Shown: positions 34,776 to 44,936 of the stretch, one piece after another
Layout of the letters: each line of letters opens with the position of its first letter
Position numbering within the stretch: position 1 is the stretch's first letter
DNA from: Faecalispora sporosphaeroides DSM 1294
GTDB taxonomy: Bacteria; Bacillota; Clostridia; Oscillospirales; Acutalibacteraceae
Direction: 5' to 3'
Assembly (NCBI GenBank): GCA_000383295.1
Contig: KB911069.1
Span: 126,728-190,727, forward strand
DNA: 64,000 nucleotides
Position numbers and translations under genes: made by a program
Notes under the pieces: model-generated
Seen by the model: only the letters and a program-made list of their open reading frames with translations
What the model was told of the DNA's origin: nothing
Databases searched by the model: none

Positions 34776-35042
34776 ATGACGACATCTGAGATTATCGGAG
34801 TATTTCAGGCGGCGATTCTCGTCACCATGAAGCTCGCGATGCCGATTCTGGTTTCCAGCGTGCTGATCGGCCTTGTGATAGCGGTGCTTCAGGCGGCGAC
34901 ACAGATTCACGAGCAGACGCTCTCGTTTGTTCCGAAGCTCTTGATCATCGCCGTGGTGCTGATTCTGCTGGGGCCGTGGATGATGGAGGTCATGAGCGAT
35001 TTTGTCACTTACATTTTCAGCTTGATCGAAAATCTGAATTAG
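34776..35042 (+). CDS. fliQ: Flagellar export gate protein FliQ
   Basis: Two-helix export-gate subunit of 88 residues, normal length, with the central AVLQAATQIHEQTLSFVPK. Confidence 0.95.
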   Translation: MTTSEIIGVFQAAILVTMKLAMPILVSSVLIGLVIAVLQAATQIHEQTLSFVPKLLIIAVVLILLGPWMMEVMSDFVTYIFSLIENLN

Positions 35043-35089
35043 GGGCTGTTGGAAAAACGGGTCCGAAAAAGGAGCAGAAAGGGTTCGGA

Positions 35090-35866
35090 ATGTTAGATCT
35101 TGTCACTCTCAATTACAACGTAACTCTTTTGCTTCTGATTTTTATGCGTATGACGGGCTGCGTGGTATTCAGCCCGATTTTCGGGCGAACCAGCATTCCG
35201 GTGGTCGTGCGTGTGGGCTTGACGCTCATGCTGTCGTTGTTTTCATACCAGCTGGTTCCGGTGCGCACAGTGGAGCTGCCGAGCTTTCTCATCTTTTTCG
35301 TCACCATGCTGCGTGAGCTGCTGCTGGGCTTTCTGATCGGCTTTGTCATTCAGCTGTTTTTGTCGGTGATTTTGATCAGCGGTGAAAATATGGATATGCA
35401 AATCGGCATTTCCATGTCGAAGATTTACGATCCGCAGAGCAACGTTTCCATGCCGATCTCCGGCTCCTTCATCAACGCGATGTTCTTTCTTCTCTTTTTT
35501 GCCACCGGCGCGCACCGCACGCTGATTCAGGTGTTTGTGCAGCTCTGCGTCATGGTTCCATACGGGGAGCTCGCCATTGGCCAGCAGGTTTTTTCCCATT
35601 TGGTGGAGCTGTTCCGGCTGGTCTTGATCTACGCGGTGAAAATGTCGCTGCCGGTCATGGCGTCGCAGCTGATTACGGAATTTGCGGTTGGTCTGGTCAT
35701 GAAGGCCGTGCCCCGGCTGAACATTTTCATGATCAACATACAGGTTAAGGTGCTTTTGGGGTTTGGGATTCTCTTTCTGATGGCCGGGCCTTTGGCGTCC
35801 TTCCTTGAAAGGATGATCGACCTGATGTTTGATCAGATCGGCGGGGTTTACCGGATGCTGATGTAG
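35090..35866 (+). CDS. fliR: Flagellar export gate protein FliR
   Basis: Export-gate subunit, 258 residues, about six membrane helices. Typical parts are FMRMTGCVVFSPIFGRTSIP near residue 20 and GLVMKAVPRLNIFMINIQVK near 205. ATG 35090 lies about 47 bp after fliQ; the longer open frame starts inside fliQ and is not used. Confidence 0.93.
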   Translation: MLDLVTLNYNVTLLLLIFMRMTGCVVFSPIFGRTSIPVVVRVGLTLMLSLFSYQLVPVRTVELPSFLIFFVTMLRELLLGFLIGFVIQLFLSVILISGENMDMQIGISMSKIYDPQSNVSMPISGSFINAMFFLLFFATGAHRTLIQVFVQLCVMVPYGELAIGQQVFSHLVELFRLVLIYAVKMSLPVMASQLITEFAVGLVMKAVPRLNIFMINIQVKVLLGFGILFLMAGPLASFLERMIDLMFDQIGGVYRMLM

Positions 35867-35917
35867 CGCGGCGCCATTCCCGCCGGTTCTGAAAGCGGCG
35901 CAAAAGGGGGGATGACA

Positions 35918-36997
35918 ATGCCGGACAGCAGTAAAACCGAAAAGGCTACCCCGAAAAAACGGGAGGACGAACGAAAAAAGGGCAATATTTTTCAAAGCAC
36001 AGACATTGTCAGCGCTCTGAGCCTGCTGGTTATTTTTATGATTCTGCGCGCGACCCTGCCGCGCTCCTACGAATTTATGCAGGAGTTTCTGACCCGCTAT
36101 TTTTCCTACACCTCTTCTATGGACACGATGACGCAGGCCACGGTGATCGATATTGCCAAGGACTGCACGGTTGCCATCTTTTCTCTGGCGGGGCCGATTA
36201 TGCTCGCCTCTATAGCGGCGAGCATAATCGGTACCGGCGTGCAGACAAGGCTGAAATTCTCCAGAGAAAAGATCAAGTTCAAATTTTCCAATATCAGCCC
36301 GCTGCAGGGGCTCAAGCGTATTTTTTCCCTTCGCTCCGTGGTAGAGCTGTTCAAATCCATTCTGAAAATCGCGATCATGCTCTATTTGCTCTACACCTCG
36401 CTTTTGAGCATTTCACATGATTTTACAAAGCTGATGTTCGCGGATGTCTACCAGGGAGTTCTGTTCATCCTGCGCAACATCATGAGCATTGTCATAAAGC
36501 TCTGCGTCGCGTTTATCGCGATTTCCGCGCTGGATTACCTGTACCAGTGGTGGGAATACGAGCGGAATATCCGCATGTCCAAACAGGATTTAAAAGAAGA
36601 ATACAAGCAGATGGAGGGCGACCCGTTCGTCAAGAGCCAGCAGCGCGAGCGCCGCAGAAAAATGTCGATGCAGCGCATGATGCAGCAGGTTCCCACGGCG
36701 GATGTTATTGTGAGAAATCCAACGCATTTTGCCGTTGCCCTCCGCTATGACATAGAGAAAGACGCCGCCCCGGTGGTGGTGGCAAAGGGGCAGGACTATT
36801 CGGCGCTGCGCATTATCGAGATCGCCGAAAAACACCATATCCCCATGACGGAAGACAAGCCACTGGCTCAGGCACTCTACCGAGAGGTAGAGGTGGATCG
36901 GCCCATCCCGGCAGAATATTATGTGGTTTTGGCAGAAATTATGGCTTGGGTGTATTCCATGAAAAGAGGTTCGGCAGATATTGAAGGTCTTAAATAA
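35918..36997 (+). CDS. flhB: Flagellar export switch protein FlhB
   Basis: Membrane protein that changes export specificity after autocleavage. It has a basic start (SSKTEKATPKKREDERKKG), four helices and the cleavage motif NPTH (RNPTHFAVAL) in the cytoplasmic domain. ATG 35918 is preferred to ATG 35912 because of spacing from the AAGGGGGG run. It overlaps flhA by 17 bp. Confidence 0.94.
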   Translation: MPDSSKTEKATPKKREDERKKGNIFQSTDIVSALSLLVIFMILRATLPRSYEFMQEFLTRYFSYTSSMDTMTQATVIDIAKDCTVAIFSLAGPIMLASIAASIIGTGVQTRLKFSREKIKFKFSNISPLQGLKRIFSLRSVVELFKSILKIAIMLYLLYTSLLSISHDFTKLMFADVYQGVLFILRNIMSIVIKLCVAFIAISALDYLYQWWEYERNIRMSKQDLKEEYKQMEGDPFVKSQQRERRRKMSMQRMMQQVPTADVIVRNPTHFAVALRYDIEKDAAPVVVAKGQDYSALRIIEIAEKHHIPMTEDKPLAQALYREVEVDRPIPAEYYVVLAEIMAWVYSMKRGSADIEGLK

Positions 36998-39056
36998 CGT
37001 TATAACAGTTTTTGTTATCCTTATTATTGCTTTTATCATCATACCTCTTCCCCCCTTCTTTTTGGACATGATGTTCATTCTGAACATCACCTTGTCGATT
37101 CTGATTTTGCTGATGACCATGTACGTGAAAAATTCACTGCAATTTTCGGTTTTTCCGTCCATGCTGCTCATTACCACGCTGTTCCGGCTTTCGCTGAACA
37201 TTTCGTCCACGCGTCTGATCCTGAAGGAATCCGGCCATGCCGGTCAGGTGATTTCCACGTTCGGTACCTTCGTTTTGGGCGGCAATATCGTGATTGGCTT
37301 TATTATCTTTCTGATCATCGTTCTGGTCAATTTCCTTGTCATCACGAAGGGCGCGGAGCGCGTTTCCGAGGTTTCGGCCCGTTTTAAACTGGACGCGATG
37401 CCCGGCAAGCAGATGGCAATCGACGCGGATTTGAGCTCCGGCCTGATTTCGGAGGAGGTTGCCCTGACCCGCCGCAACGACATTCAGCGCGAGGCGGAAT
37501 TCTACGGCGCCATGGACGGTGCCACCAAGTTCGTTAAGGGCGACGCGATCGCGTCCATCATCATCACGCTCATCAACTTTCTGGGCGGCACCGTTATCGG
37601 CATGGTGCAGGGCGGGCAGGATTTCGGCACGGTGCTGACGACCTACACAATCGCCACCGTCGGCGAGGGCCTGGTCTCTCAGCTTCCCGCGCTTTTGATT
37701 TCCACCGCAACGGGAATGATCGTTACCCGTGCGGCGTCCGATTCCAGCCTGAGCGTGGATGTGGCCCGCCAGTTCTCGTCGCAGCCCCTGGTGCTGCTGA
37801 TTGCCGGCGTCGCGATGTCCTTTCTCTGCCTGATTCCCGGAATGCCGTTGCCCCAGATTCTGATCGTCTCCGGTACGATGATTGTGCTTGGGATTGTGCT
37901 TCTCAGACACGCCCGGCGGGCAGAGCAGGAGCAGGAGCTGGCTGCGGCGGGTGCGGGGCCGGACGCGGCGATTGGCGCTGAAGTGGAGGATGAAACTGCT
38001 TATTACAAGAATATTGATAATATATATGGTCTTTTGCAGATCGACCTGATTGAGATGGAGTTCGGGTACAGCATTATCCCGCTGGTGGATGAAAACAGCG
38101 GCAGCAGCTTCATCGACCGTCTGGTCACGTTCCGCAAGCAGTTTGCCGTTGAGATGGGCATGGTGATTCCGGCGGTTCGTCTGCGGGATAACGGAATGCT
38201 CAACCCCAATCAGTATGTGATCAAGGTCAAGGGGGAGGTCGTCAGCGAGGGCGAGGTGCTCATCGACTATTACCTGGCGCTGGATCCCGGCAACCTGACC
38301 GGCACGATCGACGGCATCGAGACCATCGAGCCCGCCTACGGAATCCCCAGCAAGTGGATCACCCCCGAAAAGAAGGAGCTGGCGGAGATTTACGGCTACA
38401 CGGTAATCGATCCCCTCTCCGTTGTCGTCACCCATCTGTCGGAAACAATCCGCAAGCACGCCTATGAGGTTCTCACCCGGCAGGATGCCATTCAGCTTCT
38501 GGAATCCGCGAAGAAGGCCGATCCCGCTTTGGTGGACGACGTGGTGCCGAATCTGGTGTCTTACAGCCGCCTGCAAAAGGTGCTGTGCGCTCTGCTCAAG
38601 GAGGGCGTGCCGATCCGCGATATGGAAACGATCCTCAGCACGCTTTCCGATTATGCTGCCACCGTGCGCGAGACGGAGGTTCTGACCGAATATGTGCGTC
38701 AGGCGCTAAAGAGAACCATCACCCGCAAATGGTCCGACGGCGGCCAGATCCGCGTCATTACGCTGGACAGCGAGGTCGAGCGTGTCATCGCGAATTCCAT
38801 CAACCGCAACGATCAGGGCTCGTACCTCTCAATGGATCCCCAGACAACGCAGACGATCATTACAAAGCTGCTTGACAGCATCAAGAAGGTGAAGGCTGTC
38901 ATCAATGTGCCGATCATTCTGACCTCGCCCGTGGTACGCATTTATTTCAGCAAGCTGCTCGAGCAGTTTTATCCCGGCGCGGTGGTGCTCTCTTTCAGCG
39001 AACTGAATTCCGACGTGCAGATACAGGCCGTGGCGAATATTACTCTGGAGCAGTGA
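36981..39056 (+). CDS. flhA: Flagellar export protein FlhA
   Basis: Largest export-gate protein, 691 residues: seven to eight membrane helices, the FHIPEP-type loop (DAMPGKQMAIDADLSSGLI) and a large cytoplasmic domain that receives chaperone-cargo complexes. The start is TTG 36981, inside the flhB end, supported by the family pattern IIPLPPFFLDMMFILNI about 20 residues in. flhF and flhG do not follow it, unlike in many Firmicutes. Confidence 0.95.
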   Translation: MKVLNNVITVFVILIIAFIIIPLPPFFLDMMFILNITLSILILLMTMYVKNSLQFSVFPSMLLITTLFRLSLNISSTRLILKESGHAGQVISTFGTFVLGGNIVIGFIIFLIIVLVNFLVITKGAERVSEVSARFKLDAMPGKQMAIDADLSSGLISEEVALTRRNDIQREAEFYGAMDGATKFVKGDAIASIIITLINFLGGTVIGMVQGGQDFGTVLTTYTIATVGEGLVSQLPALLISTATGMIVTRAASDSSLSVDVARQFSSQPLVLLIAGVAMSFLCLIPGMPLPQILIVSGTMIVLGIVLLRHARRAEQEQELAAAGAGPDAAIGAEVEDETAYYKNIDNIYGLLQIDLIEMEFGYSIIPLVDENSGSSFIDRLVTFRKQFAVEMGMVIPAVRLRDNGMLNPNQYVIKVKGEVVSEGEVLIDYYLALDPGNLTGTIDGIETIEPAYGIPSKWITPEKKELAEIYGYTVIDPLSVVVTHLSETIRKHAYEVLTRQDAIQLLESAKKADPALVDDVVPNLVSYSRLQKVLCALLKEGVPIRDMETILSTLSDYAATVRETEVLTEYVRQALKRTITRKWSDGGQIRVITLDSEVERVIANSINRNDQGSYLSMDPQTTQTIITKLLDSIKKVKAVINVPIILTSPVVRIYFSKLLEQFYPGAVVLSFSELNSDVQIQAVANITLEQ

Positions 39057-39107
39057 GCCGGTGTTTGTCAGGTGAGAAAGCCCCAACCAAGGAGGTGAAA
39101 CAGCTGG

Positions 39108-39878
39108 ATGGAACGAGTGGTCACGAAGCAGAAAACGACGGAAGACCTGTGGGAGGAATACCTTCAGAACAAAGAGGAAGACATTCGCAACACGCTTGTC
39201 ATCCGTTACGGGTATATCGTCAAATGCATTGCCCTGAAAACAGTGGGGGCCTACCAGCATTTCACTTATATGGATGATCTGGTTAATGAAGGGCTGATTG
39301 CCCTGCTGGATGCGGTGGAAAAATTCGACCCGGAAAAAAAGGTCAAATTCGAGACCTACGCCTCCATCAAGGTGCGCGGCGCGATGATTGACTACATACG
39401 CAAGCAGGATTGCTTTCCGCGGCGCCTGAAGCGGATCGCCAAAAACATCAGCGATGCGGAAAACACGCTCAGCTACGAGCTGGGCCGTTACCCTACGGAA
39501 AGCGAGATGGCGGAGCATCTGAATGTTTCCGTTGAGGAATACCAGAAAATGCAGGCGGAAACCTGTGCGCTCTCCATGCTTTCTTTTGAAGAGATGATCT
39601 ACGAAAAAGGCGTGGAGGATGTGCGGTTCAGCGTATCCAATGATTCTATTCAGGGGCCGGAGCAGGTTGTGGCCGAAAAGGAGCTGCAGGTTGTTCTGGC
39701 GGAATACATCGAGAAGCTGAATGAAAAAGAAAAAATGGTCATTTCTCTTTATTATAAGGAACAGATGAAGATCAAAGAAATCTCGGCGGTCATGGGAATC
39801 AGCGACTCCCGCGTATCGCAGATTCACTCAAACGGGTTAAAAAAGCTCAAGCGGTTTTTAACGGAATACAATTCGTAA
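39108..39878 (+). CDS. sigD: RNA polymerase sigma factor sigma-D (FliA/sigma-28)
   Basis: Sigma factor for late flagellar genes, 256 residues. Region 2 has EKFDPEKKVKFETYASIKV and GAMIDYIRKQD, the FliA hallmark; region 4 has the helix-turn-helix MKIKEISAVMGISDSRVSQ. It directs the flgM and flagellin promoters in this window and is checked by FlgM. AAGGAGGTG lies upstream. Confidence 0.95.
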   Translation: MERVVTKQKTTEDLWEEYLQNKEEDIRNTLVIRYGYIVKCIALKTVGAYQHFTYMDDLVNEGLIALLDAVEKFDPEKKVKFETYASIKVRGAMIDYIRKQDCFPRRLKRIAKNISDAENTLSYELGRYPTESEMAEHLNVSVEEYQKMQAETCALSMLSFEEMIYEKGVEDVRFSVSNDSIQGPEQVVAEKELQVVLAEYIEKLNEKEKMVISLYYKEQMKIKEISAVMGISDSRVSQIHSNGLKKLKRFLTEYNS

Positions 39879-39892
39879 AGGAGACGATTCCT

Positions 39893-40633
39893 ATGGTCAG
39901 AGGGTTTTACACACTGGGCTCCGGCATGCTGACCCAGTCCAGAAAGCTGACGGCGGTCAGCAATAATATTGCCAATGTGGAAACAAACGGATATAAACGA
40001 AACGTGGTTACTTCCTCCACCTTCGGCAACCTGATGATTCACCGCCTGAACAAACAGAGCGATGCGCCGATTGGTGAGATGAGCATGATGACAGCGGCGG
40101 ACAGAACAAACGTGATCCATTCCGAGGGAAGCCTGAAGGAAACCGGCCGCACGCTGGATTTTGCAATTGAGGGTGAGGGCTTTTTCGCGGTTCAGAAAAA
40201 CAACGGATTGGTATATACCCGCAACGGCAGCTTTAATCTGGATGATGAGGGCTACCTCATCAGCAAAGACCTTGGCGGCCGCGTCATGGGCGCAAACGGC
40301 CCCATCCGCGTGGGGACAGACCAGTTTGAAGCGGACGCGCAGGGGAATATCCGTGTCGGCGGCACACAGGTTGGGGCTTTGGCTGTTTATCAGTTTGCGG
40401 ATTACAATGATCTGAAGTCCGCCGGGCAGGAATCCTTTACCGCGGCGGGGGGCGCACAGCAGATGCGGTTCCCTCAGCTCAAATGGAAGTATGTGGAAGG
40501 CTCGAACGTAGACGCCGCCCAGGAAATGACCGACGCCATTGCAATGCAGAGAGGGCTTCAAACCTGCACGCAGGCGCTGAAAATGTACGATCAGATTTTA
40601 TCCCGCGCCGTAACGGAGATCGGCAAGCTGTAA
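39893..40633 (+). CDS. Flagellar rod protein, FlgF/FlgG family
   Basis: A 246-residue rod/hook-family protein with an N-terminal SNNIANVETNGYKRNVV and a C-terminal YVEGSNVDAAQEMTDAIAMQ. Firmicutes usually carry two such genes in tandem (flhO/flhP in Bacillus, flgF/flgG elsewhere), as here; which one is the proximal or distal rod cannot be said with certainty. Ribosome binding site AAAGGAG. Confidence 0.9.
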   Translation: MVRGFYTLGSGMLTQSRKLTAVSNNIANVETNGYKRNVVTSSTFGNLMIHRLNKQSDAPIGEMSMMTAADRTNVIHSEGSLKETGRTLDFAIEGEGFFAVQKNNGLVYTRNGSFNLDDEGYLISKDLGGRVMGANGPIRVGTDQFEADAQGNIRVGGTQVGALAVYQFADYNDLKSAGQESFTAAGGAQQMRFPQLKWKYVEGSNVDAAQEMTDAIAMQRGLQTCTQALKMYDQILSRAVTEIGKL

Positions 40634-40709
40634 AGAGCGGCTGCGCCGAAAGCGCCGCTTTTGGCGCCAAAGGAATAAAAGGGCTTATTCAGAACAGGGG
40701 AGGGTTATT

Positions 40710-41414
40710 ATGATCAATTCTTTTTATACGGCGGCCACCGGTACCATTCAGACGCAGAAGGGAATGGATGTAACGGCCAACAATATCGCGAATGTTTCCA
40801 CCACCGGCTTTCAGGCGCAGAAGGGCGGCTTTGCCGATCTGGTGTATACCAATATCCACGCGGCGGAGGGAACGGATTCCGACCTCGTTGCCGGCCACGG
40901 GACAAAGCTTGCAAAAACAGATACCCTCTTTGCCGCCAGTGCGCTGAACAATACCTCACGCTTGCTCGACTATGCCCTGCCGCAGGCGTATCAGTTTTTC
41001 GCCATTCGCTCCGGGGATACGGTAAAGTACACACGCAACGGCAATTTTCATCTTTCCATGCAGGGGAACGCCAATTACCTGGTATCTTCTGACGGCGGCT
41101 ATGTGCTGGGGGCAAACGGCCAGCCGATTCAGGTGGCGGATGAGAGCAAAGCGGCCCCGGTGGGGGTGTTTACCTTCTCCAATTGCGACGGCCTGCAAAG
41201 GGAGGGCGGTACTTATTTTGTAGAGACGGCGGCTTCTGGTCGGGCTCAAACGGTAAGGGACGCGGAGGTGCGGCAGGGCTACCTGGAAAATTCCTCCGTG
41301 AGCCTGCCGGATGAAATGGCCGCGATACTGGAAACGCAGCGCGCTTTCCAGCTTAACTCCAAAATGGTGCAGATTTCAGATGAAATTATGCAGACTGTCA
41401 ATGGTCTGAGGTGA
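40710..41414 (+). CDS. Second flagellar rod protein, FlgF/FlgG family
   Basis: A 234-residue paralogue of the preceding gene: TANNIANVSTTGFQAQKGGF near the start and YLENSSVSLPDEMAAILETQ near the end. The C-terminus ends MQTVNGLR. Expected to be part of the distal rod or its cap zone. GGGGAGG is upstream. Confidence 0.9.
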   Translation: MINSFYTAATGTIQTQKGMDVTANNIANVSTTGFQAQKGGFADLVYTNIHAAEGTDSDLVAGHGTKLAKTDTLFAASALNNTSRLLDYALPQAYQFFAIRSGDTVKYTRNGNFHLSMQGNANYLVSSDGGYVLGANGQPIQVADESKAAPVGVFTFSNCDGLQREGGTYFVETAASGRAQTVRDAEVRQGYLENSSVSLPDEMAAILETQRAFQLNSKMVQISDEIMQTVNGLR

Positions 41415-41547
41415 TTTTATAGTCAATTCACTTAAAAAGCGGTTTTTCAGCACGACGGCAGTTTTTTTCCAGCACCGAGGACAGGGGAAGAAATCAATCG
41501 CTTTTTCAAGTGATATTACTATATACTGTCAGAAAAGGGTGATGATT

Positions 41548-43314
41548 GTGTTTCCCAAGAGTTTGGCAAAGTTTTGGAACAAGAAAGAGAAGACGGATCA
41601 GGATGCGGTTCGATCCACAGAGGGCATGAATGAACAGCCGGAGGACCCCGACGGAGCCATACCGGCTCCCGAACCGGAACATGCTGCGGAATCGGAACAG
41701 GCGGCAGAACAGGAGCAGACCTCTGAACCGAAGGAGATGAGCGCGCGGGATCACATCCGGGAGCTGGAGCAGCTCCTCGGCATGGAGACGGAAAAACAGG
41801 AAAAGCAGGTTCCGGAGCAACAAGCAGAGGAAGGAGCTCCGGCGGCGGGCGACCAGACCACGGAGGAGTCTTCCGAACCGCCGATCCTCGATTTGAAGGT
41901 TTCTTCCAACGGCATGCGCGCTGTTTTAGAGGTGACACTTCATTCTCTGAACCAGAAGGTAACCCCCGAAGAGATTCTGGCTTTTTTGGAGAAGAACAAG
42001 ATTTGCTACGGGATTCTGGAGGAGGAGATCCGCGAGTATTGCAGGCAGGCCAATTTTTCGCAGTCTCTGGTGTGCGCGGTCGGTAAGCAGGTGCTGGACG
42101 AGAACGACGGCCGCATCGAATACCATTTTGAAACCGATAAGGTGCTTCGTCCCATCCAGCGCAAAGACGGTTCCCTGGATTACCGGGAGCTTGGGCTGGT
42201 CAAAAACATTTCAAAGGGCGATTCTCTTTGCGCGCTGATCATGCCGAAGCCGGGAAGTGACGGCATGGATGTGTACGGCAAGGTTGTGCCCTACCGCAAA
42301 GGAACGGTTCCCGCTCTGCCCGTGGGCGTGAATACGCAGCTTTCTGAGGATGGCCAAACACTGATTTCTACGGTGGACGGCACAATTGAAATTCTGCCGA
42401 ACGCGATCAATGTCAATGAAATCTTCATTGTCAAAGGGGATGTCGGCAGGGATTCCGGTAACGTTTCCGCCAAGTGTTCCGTTTTGATTCAGGGCGACGT
42501 AAAGAGCGGCTTTTCCGTCAGCGCGGGCGGCGATATCACAGTTCGAGGAATTGTGGAGCACGCAAACCTCGAGGCTGGCGGCAACATCGTGATTTCTCAG
42601 GGAATGAACGGCGGGGGAAGAGGCAGGCTGAAGGCCGGCGGCAATATCTCCGGCAAATTTTTTGAGAATGCAATTCTGGATGCACAGCATGAAATCTATG
42701 CCAGCATTATCATGAGCAGCAGTGTTCGCGCCGGCGGATCACTGATTCTGAACAAGGATATCGCAACGCTGGCCGGCGGCGAGTGCACGGTGGGCTGCGG
42801 CGTTTATGCAAAAAATATTGGGAACCCGTCCGGCAGCGTCACCAAGGTAAGAATCGAATCCCGGGAACTGAACTCCCTTTTGACGGAGACCTCAAAAAAG
42901 CTGAAGAACCCAGAGGTTCTGCTCCATGAGCTGGACAATGCCCGCCGGGAAATGCGGGAGTTTGAAGACCAGTTCGAGCGGCTGCATCAGCAGTTTCTTC
43001 AGCAGCACCCGGAAGACGACGGCTCACAATTCGAGCAGGTGAACAAGGCGGCCGAAAAGAAGCGGATTCAGTTCTCTAAAAAGATCGAAGAGCTGGAAGA
43101 ACAGCATCAGCTTTCAGAAGCTTCTCTGAATTCGTTTCTGAGCTTTTCCATCATCGCCAAGGGCATGGCGTACCCGGGGACGAAGATAGAAATTGCCGGC
43201 TATACCTACAACGTGGTCAAAGAAACAAGCTGCGCAAAATTTTATCTTTCATATGGCAAAATTGAGTGGCGGCCTGCAACACCGGCCGATACGCCGGATA
43301 CTGTTAAGCATTAA
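41548..43314 (+). CDS. FapA-family (DUF342) flagellar assembly protein A
   Basis: A DUF342/FapA protein of about 588 residues. An acidic, Glu/Pro-rich N-terminal part is followed by a conserved region ending in a repetitive beta-helix (Gly-rich KGDVGRDSGNVSAKCSVLIQ and SVSAGGDITVRG) and a C-terminal coiled coil. Such proteins often lie in flagellar operons; a role in assembly or placement is assumed, not proven. The start is uncertain: GTG 41548 has the best spacing from AAAAGGG, with ATG 41542 and GTG 41539 close by. Confidence 0.82.
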   Translation: MFPKSLAKFWNKKEKTDQDAVRSTEGMNEQPEDPDGAIPAPEPEHAAESEQAAEQEQTSEPKEMSARDHIRELEQLLGMETEKQEKQVPEQQAEEGAPAAGDQTTEESSEPPILDLKVSSNGMRAVLEVTLHSLNQKVTPEEILAFLEKNKICYGILEEEIREYCRQANFSQSLVCAVGKQVLDENDGRIEYHFETDKVLRPIQRKDGSLDYRELGLVKNISKGDSLCALIMPKPGSDGMDVYGKVVPYRKGTVPALPVGVNTQLSEDGQTLISTVDGTIEILPNAINVNEIFIVKGDVGRDSGNVSAKCSVLIQGDVKSGFSVSAGGDITVRGIVEHANLEAGGNIVISQGMNGGGRGRLKAGGNISGKFFENAILDAQHEIYASIIMSSSVRAGGSLILNKDIATLAGGECTVGCGVYAKNIGNPSGSVTKVRIESRELNSLLTETSKKLKNPEVLLHELDNARREMREFEDQFERLHQQFLQQHPEDDGSQFEQVNKAAEKKRIQFSKKIEELEEQHQLSEASLNSFLSFSIIAKGMAYPGTKIEIAGYTYNVVKETSCAKFYLSYGKIEWRPATPADTPDTVKH

Positions 43315-43391
43315 ACCCATGAAAAACAGATACAGATTCCGCTTCCAGGGCGGCACAGTGTTCCTGAGGCGGCGAAAGGAGTTGGAATTTT

Positions 43392-44009
43392 ATGTTGAGC
43401 ATTGACGAACTAAATGAAATACATCTGGACGTACTAAGAGAAATCGGAAATATCGGCGCTGGAAATGCAGCAACATCGCTCTCTCAAATGCTGAACGCCG
43501 AAGTCAACATGTCTGTGCCGAAGGTGCGGATTCTGGATATCAGCGACGCGGCCACCGCGCTCGGCGGCCCGGAAAACCCCGTGATTGGGATTCTGACTAA
43601 GATCTCGGGGGAAATCGACGGTCTGATGATGTTTATCGTCGGGCAGTCCTTTGCGGGGGCTGTGCTGGAAAGCCTGCTCGGCGAAAAGCAAGTCAGCTAT
43701 GCCGCTTTAACAGAGATGCAGCTTTCCGCCATTTCCGAGATCGGCAACATCATGATTTCCGCCTATCTCGGCTCCATCAGCACCTTGTCTCAAATGTCCA
43801 TCAAATCCTCTGTTCCGGCTATCGCGGTAGATATGGTCGGCGCCCTGCTGAGTGTTCCTGCTATTGAGATGCGCACTGTTTCAGATAAAATCATCTTCAT
43901 TCAGGAGGATTTTCTCAGCTCTGCGGATGATATTACATCCAATATGATGCTGATTCCGAGCATGGAATCGCTGGATAGATTAATGCAGAAATTAGGGATC
44001 CAATTATGA
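43392..44009 (+). CDS. cheC: Chemotaxis CheY-P phosphatase CheC
   Basis: A 205-residue CheC with two phosphatase motifs (EIGNIGAGNAATSLS and EIGNIMISAYLGSIS). It dephosphorylates CheY-P and is stimulated by CheD, whose gene overlaps it by 4 bp (ATGA). It acts together with FliY to end the chemotaxis signal. Confidence 0.95.
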   Translation: MLSIDELNEIHLDVLREIGNIGAGNAATSLSQMLNAEVNMSVPKVRILDISDAATALGGPENPVIGILTKISGEIDGLMMFIVGQSFAGAVLESLLGEKQVSYAALTEMQLSAISEIGNIMISAYLGSISTLSQMSIKSSVPAIAVDMVGALLSVPAIEMRTVSDKIIFIQEDFLSSADDITSNMMLIPSMESLDRLMQKLGIQL

Positions 44010-44491
44010 GCAATATGATAACCATCGGCATTTCTGATATGAAAGTGGTGAAGGGCAGTGAGCAGCTTGTCACATATGCGTTAGGTTCCTGCGTAGGCAT
44101 TTGCCTGTATGATCCTCTGCGCAAAGTTGGCGGTCTGGGCCATATCATGCTGCCCAAATTCCCTGTGGGGAACCCGAAAGAAAACAAATATCGGTTTGCC
44201 GATACCTGTATTACTGAAATGCTTCGGGAAATGGAACGGCTGGGCGCCTGTCGCGCCCAGCTCACGGCCAAGATTGCCGGAGGCGCCAAGATGTTCGAGG
44301 TTTCGGGAGACTCGGCCTTCGGCAATATCGGCCAGCGGAACGTAATGGCTGTTCGCGCCATGCTGGCCTATGCGAAAATTCCCATCAAAGCGCAGGATAC
44401 CGGCCTAAACTACGGCAGAACCTTATATTTTACAACGGACGACGGCGTGATGACGATCAAATCCTTTGCCAATGGAGTGAAGGTGTACTAA
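44006..44491 (+). CDS. cheD: Chemoreceptor glutamine deamidase CheD
   Basis: A 161-residue CheD with the catalytic GSCVGICLYD (Cys), HIMLP (His), GGAKMF and NIGQRN motifs. It deamidates receptor glutamines and partners with CheC. Last gene of the fla/che operon, followed by a terminator. Confidence 0.95.
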   Translation: MSNMITIGISDMKVVKGSEQLVTYALGSCVGICLYDPLRKVGGLGHIMLPKFPVGNPKENKYRFADTCITEMLREMERLGACRAQLTAKIAGGAKMFEVSGDSAFGNIGQRNVMAVRAMLAYAKIPIKAQDTGLNYGRTLYFTTDDGVMTIKSFANGVKVY

Positions 44492-44504
44492 CCCCGGCGA
44501 AAAA

Positions 44505-44556
44505 AGCTTTCTATAAAATCCTGCAGCCTGGATTTTAAAGAAAGCTCTTTTCCTTT
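44505..44556 (+). terminator. Terminator of the fla/che operon
   Basis: A 17-bp stem (44505-44521 with 44530-44546, one mismatch) followed by the T-rich CTTTTCCTTTT. It lies 14 bp after cheD. Confidence 0.85.
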
Positions 44557-44885
44557 TGGAGGCATTTTGATATGCCTTGATTCCATTTTAGGCCGAATCA
44601 GCTTTAAAATCAGGTCCGGAAGCACGCATGCATTCGTGCAAAATTGCGCCCCGCAAAAAGATGGCATAGAATTGCAGAGTCGGGTTTTAGAGCTTCCGGC
44701 TTACGGAGAGAGTGAAGCTGTCGGAAAATGAGGGAAGTGCTGACACGATGCCGCCGCTCCCCGTGCGGTGCCGGCATGGCTGCTGTCAATTGAGCCGGCC
44801 TTTCCTGCACTTTTGGCACAAGAAGAAATCATTTTCTTTTTCGGAGCGAAAGCGGGGAGTAGAGGGTGCGGTTGAAATAGAGACA
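44557..44885. other. Intergenic stretch with no gene
   Basis: About 330 bp between convergent transcripts. Only short open frames without matching ribosome binding sites are present, and I recognise nothing in it. Confidence 0.4.
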
Positions 44886-44918
44886 ACAAAAAAGAGGAAA
44901 CGGAAGATCCGTTTCCTC
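44886..44918 (-). terminator. Terminator of the rpsF-ssb-rpsR operon
   Basis: On the minus strand GAGGAAACGGA pairs with TCCGTTTCCTC (44894-44904 with 44908-44918), with a 3-nt loop and a TTTTTT run. Confidence 0.9.
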
Positions 44919-44936
44919 AGTCTGTCTCTTTTCAGA

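Noticed and set aside
37134-38576. A 480-residue minus-strand frame inside flhA (and a similar one at 52062-53567)
   Set aside because: Antisense to clear genes; composition is His/Gln/Arg-rich as expected of a shadow frame.
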